Positions 1 to 5,313 of a stretch of DNA of 6,786 nt are shown piece after piece; within the stretch, counting starts at the first letter, position 1, and each line of letters begins with the position of its first letter. The notes below the pieces were generated by a model. The model was not told where the DNA came from and ran no database searches. It saw nothing but the letters and a program-made list of their open reading frames with translations. Made by a program: the position numbers and the translations under genes. This DNA is from an uncultured Collinsella sp. Its GTDB lineage: Bacteria; Actinomycetota; Coriobacteriia; Coriobacteriales; Coriobacteriaceae. The stretch spans positions 1-6,786 of the forward strand of contig UQRW01000074.1 of the NCBI GenBank assembly GCA_900543515.1, read 5' to 3'.

Positions 1-446
1 CGGTTGCCGCCGATACGACCGCCGCTGCGCGCGCAATCGCCGACCTCAAGGTACAGCCCCGTCCCGTAACGCTTGTCTACGAAGCCTCTCCCGTCATGGA
101 TATCATCCTCGGCGCCGCAAAAGAGGGCGCTTCACTCTATGCCGTCACCGACCCCGCCGGCATTACGCACCGCGTGTGGGAGGTCAAGCGCGAGGACGCC
201 GTCGGGGCCATCCGCGCCATGCTCGACCAGGCGCCGGAGCCGGCACTGGCCGACGACCCTGCCTACGCTGTCGCACTAGTCGAGGCATCACAGCTCCTGG
301 CCGACGATGCACGTGCCGCCGGCACCTACACGGGCAAAGAGCCGTTCAACTTTGCCGTAGCTGCGCTCTTCCCCGCCGCGCAGGTCAGCGGCGGCGCGGC
401 GCAGGTTCCGACGGGTCTGCTCACGCACCAGGTCGCGCGGTTCTAG
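1..446 (+). CDS. DUF1015-like protein, C-terminal part (5' end outside window)
   Basis: An open frame enters from the left edge (first full codon at position 3) and ends at TAG 444-446, giving 147 residues. The pattern fits the C-terminal half of DUF1015 (COG4198), a family without a firm biochemical role. ITHRVWEV corresponds to the family's THRLW-type strand, and a helix leads to PEPALADDPAY where the family normally has an IADGHHR-type motif. YTGKEPFNFAVAALFP then matches the family's YTG-x-x-x-FNYF-x-x-VLFP stretch. Two things are odd. The HHR signature is replaced by DPA, and the protein stops about 18 residues after LFP, although typical members continue for roughly a hundred more. It may be a diverged, shortened lineage form. 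No membrane segment is visible. A strong terminator follows 45 bases later. Family assignment is from remembered motifs. Confidence 0.6.
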   Translation, partial: VAADTTAAARAIADLKVQPRPVTLVYEASPVMDIILGAAKEGASLYAVTDPAGITHRVWEVKREDAVGAIRAMLDQAPEPALADDPAYAVALVEASQLLADDARAAGTYTGKEPFNFAVAALFPAAQVSGGAAQVPTGLLTHQVARF

Positions 447-491
447 CAAGACCAGACCGTCCAGCACAAAAATCGGCAGCCCAACAAACAG

Positions 492-532
492 GGGGCGGAG
501 ATGCAGCAGGTACATGCATCTCCGCCCCTTTT
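492..532 (+). terminator. Rho-independent terminator after the DUF1015-like gene
   Basis: A perfect 14-bp stem pairs 492-505 with 515-528 around a 9-base loop and is followed directly by TTTT. On the opposite strand the stem is followed by CTGTTTGTTGG, a weaker T-rich tail. The hairpin may therefore also end the leftward phosphatase transcript, whose stop codon lies about 47 bases away. Confidence 0.85.
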
Positions 533-575
533 GCGTCGAGAAGTTATGCCGACGACCCGTGCCGCCGCGCTCGCG

Positions 576-1211
576 TTATCCGCGCTGCGGACCCGCAGTA
601 GCCACGAGCGGTTCAAGCCCCAGCTCGCGCGCGTAGTCTTCCTGCGTAAAGACTTCGACCAGTTCAAACGTATCGGCCGCATCGTCAAACGCAAACTGCA
701 GCACTGAGCAGTTGCCCGGCACGCGTTCGCGCTCGTCGGCCGCCGCGCCCCGCACGTGGTCCAAAAACTCCTTGATAGCCGAGCCGTGGCTCACCGCGAG
801 CACGCACTCGTGGTCCGGACGTCGCATAAGATCGGTTATCGTCGCCGCCATGCGCTCGCGCACCTGCATCTGGCCCTCGCCGCCAAACTGACGATAGAAA
901 TCTCGCCACGGCCGCTCGGGCATAAGCATCACGCGCTCGGCCTCAAAGTCGCCAAAGAACCACTCACGCAGACCGTCCAGGCGCTCGTACGCCAAGCCCG
1001 GCCACAGGTTGGCGATAGTCTGCTCGGTGCGATGAAGTGTGGAGGTGTAGGCATGATCGGGTTCAATGCCGCGCGCACGTAAGAACATGCCGGCACGTGC
1101 CGCCTGGTCGCATCCCAGCTGCGTGAGCGGCGAGTCACTCCAACCCTGAATAATGCGCTTAAGGTTGAATATTGTCTGCCCATGACGAACCAGATACAGG
1201 TCTTTATTCAT
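576..1211 (-). CDS. Histidine phosphatase family protein, downstream paralog (211 aa)
   Basis: This is a member of the histidine phosphatase (phosphoglycerate mutase-like) superfamily, which acts through a phosphohistidine intermediate. The signature LVRHGQT lies at residues 7-13 with catalytic His10. Phosphate-pocket Arg61 is in STLHRTEQT, the likely acid Glu83 is in LREWFFG, and the second His142 is in AVSHGS. Family members act on small phosphoesters, and the substrate here cannot be read from sequence. The start is taken as ATG 1211-1209 because AAAGGA (1222-1217) sits 5 bases upstream. An in-frame TTG at 1235 would add 8 residues but overlaps the stop of the upstream gene. The gene lies 17 bases behind its paralog and is almost certainly cotranscribed with it. 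A tail of about 20 residues at the C-terminus is missing from the neighbour. Confidence 0.93.
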   Translation of the reverse strand: MNKDLYLVRHGQTIFNLKRIIQGWSDSPLTQLGCDQAARAGMFLRARGIEPDHAYTSTLHRTEQTIANLWPGLAYERLDGLREWFFGDFEAERVMLMPERPWRDFYRQFGGEGQMQVRERMAATITDLMRRPDHECVLAVSHGSAIKEFLDHVRGAAADERERVPGNCSVLQFAFDDAADTFELVEVFTQEDYARELGLEPLVATAGPQRG

Positions 1212-1228
1212 AGGGGTCCTTTCGTTCG

Positions 1229-1771
1229 TTACCAATCAAGGAGCGAAAACGCACCGTCGCAATAGCCAAAATGAAGCACGGCACCGTTGTCGGGTAGCTC
1301 TCCCCCGCCAGTCACATACTCAAGAAACTCCTGGCAGGAAGAGCCGTGGGAGACTGCCAGCACACAGTCGTGCTGCGGCCTGGCCATGATGTGGGACAGC
1401 GCCGCGACCATGCGCGACTGGAGCTCGCCTTCAGACTCGCCACCAAAGGCCACCGGATAATCACCCCAGGGCTGCGGCGGCATCTCGCGATTTGATGTAC
1501 CCTCCAGCGAGCCCAAATGCCACTCGCGCAGGTCATCGACCAGCTCTATCGAGCGGCCCTCACCAGCAATTAGCTCAGCCGTATGCCGCGCCCGGCCCAA
1601 CGGCGAGGAATACACACGGTCAAAGGTCACGCCACGCGCCTCAAACGCCGCGCGCGTCGCCAGCGCCTGCTCGCGCCCGCGCGCCGTAAGCGGCGAATCG
1701 TGCCCACCCTGCAAAATGTTCTGCACATTGAGCTCAGTCTGCCCATGCCGCACCAAATACAAATCTGCCAC
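1229..1771 (-). CDS. Histidine phosphatase family protein, upstream paralog (180 aa)
   Basis: This is a second histidine phosphatase (phosphoglycerate mutase-like fold) carrying the full catalytic set: LVRHGQT at residues 6-12 with His9, SSPLGRARHT with Arg60, LREWHLGSLEG with Glu83, and AVSHGS with His142. It shares many blocks with the next gene, including DSPLT, LREW, PW-then-FGGE, RP-x-H-x-CVLAVSHGS and EFL, so the two look like a tandem duplication. The start appears to be GTG 1771-1769. GGGGAGGA (1782-1775) precedes it at an unusually short spacing of 3-4 bases; the next in-frame alternative, a TTG three codons later, has worse spacing and would shorten the N-terminal strand. The stop TAA (1231-1229) is 17 bases before the next ATG. 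The nitroreductase ends 82 bases upstream on the same strand. Substrate unknown. Confidence 0.93.
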   Translation of the reverse strand: MADLYLVRHGQTELNVQNILQGGHDSPLTARGREQALATRAAFEARGVTFDRVYSSPLGRARHTAELIAGEGRSIELVDDLREWHLGSLEGTSNREMPPQPWGDYPVAFGGESEGELQSRMVAALSHIMARPQHDCVLAVSHGSSCQEFLEYVTGGGELPDNGAVLHFGYCDGAFSLLDW

Positions 1772-1786
1772 ACGTCCTCCCCTCGC

Positions 1787-1821
1787 ACCACCGCAAAGGG
1801 GACAGGTACCTTTGTGGTGGT
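1787..1821. repeat. REP-like imperfect palindrome between nitroreductase and phosphatase genes
   Basis: The arms 1787-1799 (ACCACCGCAAAGG) and 1809-1821 (CCTTTGTGGTGGT) pair over 13 bases with a single G-T exception. They enclose GGACAGGTA, so the core reads AAAGGGGACAGGTACC. No T-tract follows in either direction, so it is a poor intrinsic terminator. On the leftward transcript the hairpin ends a few bases before the ribosome binding site of the first phosphatase. Its look is that of a dispersed REP-type intergenic repeat, but only one full copy is in the window. Confidence 0.5.
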
Positions 1822-1853
1822 TTACCGCCGGATCACACCGCGGTGACGCTCAG

Positions 1854-2525
1854 CTACACCAGTACGTCGGCAAGCGGGCGCTTGGGTACGTGGTGCACCT
1901 GCGCCTCGTCGCGCCAGTAATTAATTGAGCCGTCGGGGTTGGAATCGATCGCATCGATCACCTGCGTCTCGGCCGGAACGCCAAACGCCATGATCAGCTT
2001 GAGCTCATACTTGTCGCTATCGAGCCCCATGGCATCGATCGCGTGGGGCGTAAAGGCCTTGAACATGCAGGCAGCCACCTCGGGCGTGGCGCTGCGGGCG
2101 GCGAGCATCATCGTCTGCGCGGCAATGCCCGTGTCGACCTCGGTAATAGGAGCGGCGGGCTTGCCCGGAACGGCGCGCTCGGCAAGAATCGCGATGTAGC
2201 CGGTCGGGCGCTCGCCCTCGGCAGGACCCGACCAGTCCTTAAGCGCGCCGGCCCATGCAAGCTCGTCAAACACGCGAGCGCAGTCCTCGGAACCGCTTAC
2301 CACATGAAAACGCAGACGCTGAGCATTGGCGCCGCAGGGAGCCAGGTGCGCCAGTTCCGCCAGCTCGAGCAAAAACTCGCGCGGCACGCGCATGGACTCG
2401 TCAAAGCGACGGCACGTACGGGCGCGGCGGACCAGCGCGTCAAACGTGTCCAGGCCGAGCTTTTCGCAACCTTGCTTTGCCATCGACTCCGCGCTAGACG
2501 GCGCCGCGGGAACTGTTTCGTTCAT
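1854..2525 (-). CDS. Nitroreductase family protein (FMN-dependent, 223 aa)
   Basis: This is a cytoplasmic flavoprotein of the nitroreductase superfamily, which uses FMN and NAD(P)H to reduce nitro compounds, quinones or flavins. The physiological substrate is not predictable here. RRARTCRRFD (residues 33-42) matches the N-terminal FMN-phosphate-binding arginine motif, and LAPCGANAQRLRFHVV (61-76) matches the APSGxNxQPW flavin motif. TGIAAQTMMLAA (132-143) matches the central dimer helix. The C-terminal INYWRDEAQVHHVPKR (201-216) is a block I associate with one short-nitroreductase subgroup. The length is near the family norm with about 25 extra N-terminal residues. Start ATG 2525-2523 follows GGGGG (2535-2531) by 5 bases; an in-frame TTG at 2537 would add four residues but removes that site. 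It is first in a leftward cluster with the two phosphatases, and an iron-box-like operator lies upstream. Confidence 0.92.
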   Translation of the reverse strand: MNETVPAAPSSAESMAKQGCEKLGLDTFDALVRRARTCRRFDESMRVPREFLLELAELAHLAPCGANAQRLRFHVVSGSEDCARVFDELAWAGALKDWSGPAEGERPTGYIAILAERAVPGKPAAPITEVDTGIAAQTMMLAARSATPEVAACMFKAFTPHAIDAMGLDSDKYELKLIMAFGVPAETQVIDAIDSNPDGSINYWRDEAQVHHVPKRPLADVLV

Positions 2526-2553
2526 AGGGACCCCCAATTTCGGGCAATTGTTC

Positions 2554-2572
2554 TTAGGAAAATCTAACCTAA
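2554..2572 (-). promoter_or_regulatory. Candidate DtxR/IdeR-type iron box upstream of the nitroreductase gene
   Basis: The minus strand reads TTAGGTTAGATTTTCCTAA and matches the DtxR/IdeR consensus TTAGGTTAGGCTAACCTAA at 15 of 19 positions. The left half-site TTAGGTTAG is perfect. It starts 29 bases upstream of the nitroreductase ATG and just downstream of the proposed -10, the classic position for repression by a metal-loaded DtxR-family protein. The match is seen directly; binding and regulation are inferred. Confidence 0.6.
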
Positions 2573-2582
2573 AACGTAGGCA

Positions 2583-2611
2583 ATTACATACAGCGGCGTA
2601 ATGTTCTACAA
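2583..2611 (-). promoter_or_regulatory. Candidate promoter of the nitroreductase cluster
   Basis: Read leftward, TTGTAG (2611-2606) and TGTAAT (2588-2583) are separated by 17 bases. The -10 matches TATAAT at 5 of 6 positions and the -35 matches weakly (3 of 6). Transcription would begin near 2576, placing the iron-box-like site immediately downstream. Confidence 0.4.
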
Positions 2612-2612
2612 T
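2583..2612 (+). promoter_or_regulatory. Candidate promoter of the HdeD-like / YaiI-like pair
   Basis: Read rightward, ATTACA (2583-2588) and TACAAT (2607-2612) are separated by 18 bases, matching the sigma-70 hexamers at 4 and 5 of 6. It overlaps the leftward promoter almost completely, so the two units would share one divergent control region. It implies a leader of about 170 bases. Confidence 0.35.
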
Positions 2613-2789
2613 TGTTGATTAATCCTCACTGGAGCGGGAACAAAAGTAACAATTCGGGAATGTGGGGCGGCAATTCGTCCTTCCCGCCCCATGCATCGGC
2701 GCCCTTGGGCGATACTTGTTGCAGCACTTTTGGCGTACGCCGCACGGAGAGCAATGAACGCGACGTGCACCGCACGGAAAGGAGACATT

Positions 2790-3392
2790 ATGGGCATCTT
2801 TAAGAATGATGACCAAAAATCGAGCCAGTTTGGATTTGACGAGAAAAGCATGGCAGGCAAGGCCGTCAAGGCCGTGCGCTGGATTTACGCCATCACGGGC
2901 GTCTTGGCGCTCGTCGCCGGCATCGCACTGCTGTTTGCGCCCGCCAAGTCCCTCGTCTTCCTAACGACCGTCTTGGGCTTCTACTTTGTGATCACGGCCG
3001 CGATCAGGCTGTTTACCGCTGTTTTCGAGCCACTGCTGCCCACCGGCTGGCGCGTGACGAGCATCATCTCCAACCTACTCATTATCTTGGGCGGCGTCAT
3101 AATCCTGCGCAACCAGGCCTTCTCGACCGCGACGCTCACCACGATGGTGGTTATCGTGGCCGGCTTTGGCTGGATCGTCGAAGGTGTCATGTCCATTCTG
3201 GAGTCCGAGCTTTCGTCCAACCGTGCCCTCGCCATCCTGAGCGGCGCGCTCTCCATCATCGCCGGCATGTTCGTGTTTATCTATCCGCTGTGGTCGGCCA
3301 AGATGCTCGTCATCTTTAGCGGCGCCGCACTGCTGGTGTTTGGCGTAACGCTGATTGTTCGCGCTATTCAATTTGGCAAACTGGTGCACTAG
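2790..3392 (+). CDS. HdeD / DUF308 family six-helix membrane protein (200 aa)
   Basis: This is an integral membrane protein of the HdeD (DUF308) family, known from E. coli acid resistance but without a defined activity in most bacteria. About 28 polar N-terminal residues precede six hydrophobic segments at roughly 31-49, 54-75, 90-107, 113-136, 145-165 and 172-192. The helix pairs are rich in Gly and Ala, with repeated LxxxAGIxLLxxP-like turns typical of DUF308. Start ATG 2790 has GAAAGGAG (2777-2784) 5 bases before it. An in-frame ATG at 2754 behind GGAGAG would add twelve polar residues and is the only serious alternative. The TAG stop at 3390-3392 directly abuts the next gene's ATG. No catalytic motif is visible. 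Confidence 0.87.
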   Translation: MGIFKNDDQKSSQFGFDEKSMAGKAVKAVRWIYAITGVLALVAGIALLFAPAKSLVFLTTVLGFYFVITAAIRLFTAVFEPLLPTGWRVTSIISNLLIILGGVIILRNQAFSTATLTTMVVIVAGFGWIVEGVMSILESELSSNRALAILSGALSIIAGMFVFIYPLWSAKMLVIFSGAALLVFGVTLIVRAIQFGKLVH

Positions 3393-3875
3393 ATGCCGCG
3401 AACGCTCTTTATTGATGCAGACGCCTGCCCGGTCACGCGCGAGTCGATTGACTGCGCGCGGCGGGCGGGCGTCGCCGTCGTTATCGCCGGCAACAGCACA
3501 CAGAACCTGGAACGCCACATTCGCCGCGACGATCCGCGCGACGTCGAGCATGCGCGACGCGGATTTTGGGTCACGACGCTCGATGTGAGCGTGGGCGCCG
3601 ACAGCGCCGACTTTGCCATTGTCGAACGCCTGCAGGCGGGCGACGTAGTCGTGACGCAGGACATTGGCTTGGCGAGCATGGTGCTCGGGCGCGATGCCGC
3701 CGCCATCGGCGTGCGCGGGCGCGTCTACGATAAGGCGACCATCGACATGCAACTGTTTATTCGCCACGAGGAAAAGAAGGTGCGCCGCGCCGGCGGTCGC
3801 ACTCGCGGTCCGGCGGCATTTACCAGCGAAGACCGGGCCCGCTTTAAGCGCAACCTCACCGAGCTGCTGCGCTAA
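3393..3875 (+). CDS. YaiI/YqxD (UPF0178, DUF188) family PIN-like protein (160 aa)
   Basis: This belongs to the UPF0178 family, predicted to have a PIN-like nuclease fold but with no established function. LFIDADACPV (residues 5-14) carries the conserved Asp8 and Asp10. GADSADFAIVE (68-78), DVVVTQDIGLA (84-94, with Asp90) and RGRVYDKATID (108-118) supply the other family blocks. The C-terminal GPAAFTSEDRARFKRNL (139-155) matches the usual GP-x-x-F-x-x-x-DR signature. At 160 residues it is slightly longer than E. coli YaiI; the extra part seems to be the Arg-rich stretch around 41-58 before the second acidic block. The ATG immediately follows the TAG of the HdeD-like gene with no intergenic base and no clear ribosome binding site, so translation probably depends on termination-reinitiation. 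A strong terminator follows 2 bases after the stop. Confidence 0.93.
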   Translation: MPRTLFIDADACPVTRESIDCARRAGVAVVIAGNSTQNLERHIRRDDPRDVEHARRGFWVTTLDVSVGADSADFAIVERLQAGDVVVTQDIGLASMVLGRDAAAIGVRGRVYDKATIDMQLFIRHEEKKVRRAGGRTRGPAAFTSEDRARFKRNLTELLR

Positions 3876-3877
3876 CC

Positions 3878-3922
3878 AAGGTAGATTTTCGGGACATGCC
3901 CGGAAATCTACCTTTTTGTTTT
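3878..3922 (+). terminator. Rho-independent terminator after the YaiI-like gene
   Basis: A 16-base arm (3878-3893) pairs with 3899-3914 with one T-G wobble around an ACATG loop. TTTTT-G-TTTT runs from the end of the stem. It starts two bases after the TAA stop. Confidence 0.9.
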
Positions 3923-3956
3923 GCGCGGTGTGAGCGCTCGGAATCCATGGCTCAAC

Positions 3957-4032
3957 AAAAAACGGGCTTCAAAATGCCATGCGTCGCCGCATTGCGCAGG
4001 CGCCGAGCATGGCTATTTGAAGCCCATTTTTT
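3957..4032. terminator. Bidirectional terminator between convergent genes
   Basis: Arms 3964-3982 and 4007-4025 pair as 10 bp (GGGCTTCAAA), two mismatches and 7 bp (GCCATGC). The 24-base loop is itself GC-rich and can fold. Six A precede the stem and A-TTTTTT follows it, so each strand has a T6 run behind the hairpin. It ends 8 bases before the stop codon of the leftward exporter gene and probably stops that transcript as well as rightward read-through. Confidence 0.85.
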
Positions 4033-4040
4033 AGGCCTAC

Positions 4041-5141
4041 TTAGAGGCCGAAGGCGGATAGGATAAGGCCCCAGCCGGCGCCGATGACGTACATCATGAC
4101 CAGGAACACGGCGTTTTCACGAGCGCTGCGGTTGGTGCGGAACAGGACAAGATAGCCCACGCCGGCGGAAATGAGCGTGCCGGCGAGCATCGGCGCCAGC
4201 TGTAGCGCGCCCTCCAGGTACAGCTGCGTAATGACCACGCTGGCCGAGCAGTTGGGGATCAGGCCGACGAGTGCCGAGCCCAAGACGGCGAGCGTCTCGT
4301 TGCCACGCAGGAACTGCTCGATCGCGGACTCTCCGAAGGTCTCGAGCACGGCAACTAGAATCAGCGTCACCAGGAAAATAAAAACCGAAACCTGCACGGT
4401 GTGCGAGATCGCGCTGCGGATAATCGACAGGACGGGCGCACCTTCGTGGGAGTGACCGTGGTCGTGCCCATGGCCGTGGTGGTGCTCATGCTCGCCTGCG
4501 TGACCGTGGTCATGGCTGTGTCCGTGGTCGCGCTCGTGTTCATCTTCATCATCATCGCAACCGCAATGGTCGCGCTCGCACAACTCGTGGATGTGGTCGG
4601 CGCTCACGCCCGCCTCGGCCACTTCATCAATGATGTCGCCCCCGGTATGGTCGTCGTGCGCGCAGTTCACATGAGCCGGATTGGCAGCGGTCCCCAGCAC
4701 GGTACGGCGAATCGCCGCATGCGCGCGGGAATTACGACGAAGGCCGCGGATAGCCGCGTCCACGATAAAGCCCGTGACCAGCGCGATCAGTGCCTTCGAA
4801 GCCAAAAGCATCGCCATGGTCTGCACGGGCACCTGCTCGGCGAGCAACAGCGGCAGCATCTCATCGGAGGTCGAGAGGAACACGGCGACCAGCGTGCCCA
4901 GCGTCACGACACGGCCGGCGTACAGCGTTGCTGCCATGGCCGAAAATCCGCACTGCGGCACAATGCCCAGCAGCGAGCCAGCCACGGGACCCGCAGCGCC
5001 GGCGCGCTTGATAGCGCCGTTGACGCGGTCGCCCGCAACGTGCTCAAGTGTCTCGAGAGCAAGATACGTCACCAACAAAAACGGCGCCAGCGAGAGCGTG
5101 TCCTTGCCGGCGTCGAGCAGAATATCAATCAGCAAATCCAT
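4041..5141 (-). CDS. Putative manganese / heavy-metal exporter, 10-TM ArsP_2 type (366 aa)
   Basis: This is a polytopic membrane protein resembling the 'putative manganese transporter / 10TM heavy-metal exporter' family (ArsP_2, DUF2899). It would move metal ions out across the cytoplasmic membrane; manganese is the usual annotation but is unproven here. Two hydrophobic halves carry related signatures, GIVPQCGFSAMAATLYAG (59-76) and GLIPNCSASVVITQLYLEG (293-311), which suggests internal duplication. STSDEML (90-96) is another conserved-looking block. Between the halves lies a long soluble loop (about 135-235) with the Cys/His cluster C188, H192, C193, C195, an acidic run, and many HGH/HDH repeats at 206-232 suited to metal binding. 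Start ATG 5141-5139 follows AAAGG by 11 bases, slightly long. The gene is monocistronic with a promoter of its own, and CTAGG repeats overlap that promoter. Confidence 0.85.
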   Translation of the reverse strand: MDLLIDILLDAGKDTLSLAPFLLVTYLALETLEHVAGDRVNGAIKRAGAAGPVAGSLLGIVPQCGFSAMAATLYAGRVVTLGTLVAVFLSTSDEMLPLLLAEQVPVQTMAMLLASKALIALVTGFIVDAAIRGLRRNSRAHAAIRRTVLGTAANPAHVNCAHDDHTGGDIIDEVAEAGVSADHIHELCERDHCGCDDDEDEHERDHGHSHDHGHAGEHEHHHGHGHDHGHSHEGAPVLSIIRSAISHTVQVSVFIFLVTLILVAVLETFGESAIEQFLRGNETLAVLGSALVGLIPNCSASVVITQLYLEGALQLAPMLAGTLISAGVGYLVLFRTNRSARENAVFLVMMYVIGAGWGLILSAFGL

Positions 5142-5183
5142 GACGGATGGAACCTTTCATGTCTTTCGGCAGCATTGTAAAAG

Positions 5184-5220
5184 TCCTAGCGGTCAACTAG
5201 GGTATTGTAGTTGTCCTAGG
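5184..5220. promoter_or_regulatory. CCTAG/CTAGG half-site array over the exporter promoter (candidate operator)
   Basis: TCCTAG (5184-5189), CTAGGG (5197-5202) and TCCTAGG (5214-5220) flank the proposed -10. The first two make a 19-bp imperfect palindrome at the expected transcription start, and the third lies in the -35/-10 spacer. The arrangement suggests a repressor or metal sensor site. The sequence does not match the TTAGGTTAG iron box, so a different regulator would be involved. Confidence 0.4.
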
Positions 5221-5231
5221 CGCGATGCCAA
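5204..5231 (-). promoter_or_regulatory. Candidate promoter of the metal exporter gene
   Basis: Read leftward, TTGGCA (5231-5226, 5 of 6 to TTGACA) and TACAAT (5209-5204, 5 of 6 to TATAAT) are separated by 16 bases. This is the best promoter-like pair in the window. The transcript would have a leader of only about 55 bases, too short for the yybP-ykoY manganese riboswitch found before such exporters in other bacteria. Confidence 0.55.
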
Positions 5232-5313
5232 TAGTTGCCCATGGTAAACTATCATCTCGCCATAACTCAATGCCGCCGAGCCGCGCGACACGGCCCGTCC
5301 AAGGAGCAGTTAT

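Noticed and set aside
2043..2567. Plus-strand open frame opposite the nitroreductase
   Set aside because: Arg/Ala-rich shadow of a gene with clear FMN motifs; it also runs through the promoter region.
2661..2690. TGGGGCGG / CCGCCCCA inverted repeat before the HdeD-like gene, considered as a terminator
   Set aside because: Only 8 bp with a 13-base loop and no T-tract; it may be leader structure, but nothing supports a defined role.
3075..3767. Minus-strand open frame spanning the HdeD-like and YaiI-like genes
   Set aside because: It crosses two well-supported plus-strand genes and shows no family motif.
5125..5160. Eleven-codon upstream frame overlapping the exporter start, considered as a leader peptide
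   Set aside because: It is out of frame with the exporter, has no ribosome binding site of its own, and shows no regulatory codon run.
4401..5180. Long plus-strand open frame (259 codons) opposite the metal exporter
   Set aside because: It is the reverse of the exporter; the hydrophobic and His-rich logic belongs to the minus strand, and the frame lacks a credible ribosome binding site.
5142..5203. Search for a yybP-ykoY manganese riboswitch before the exporter
   Set aside because: The leader is only about 60 bases and shows no matching paired structure.
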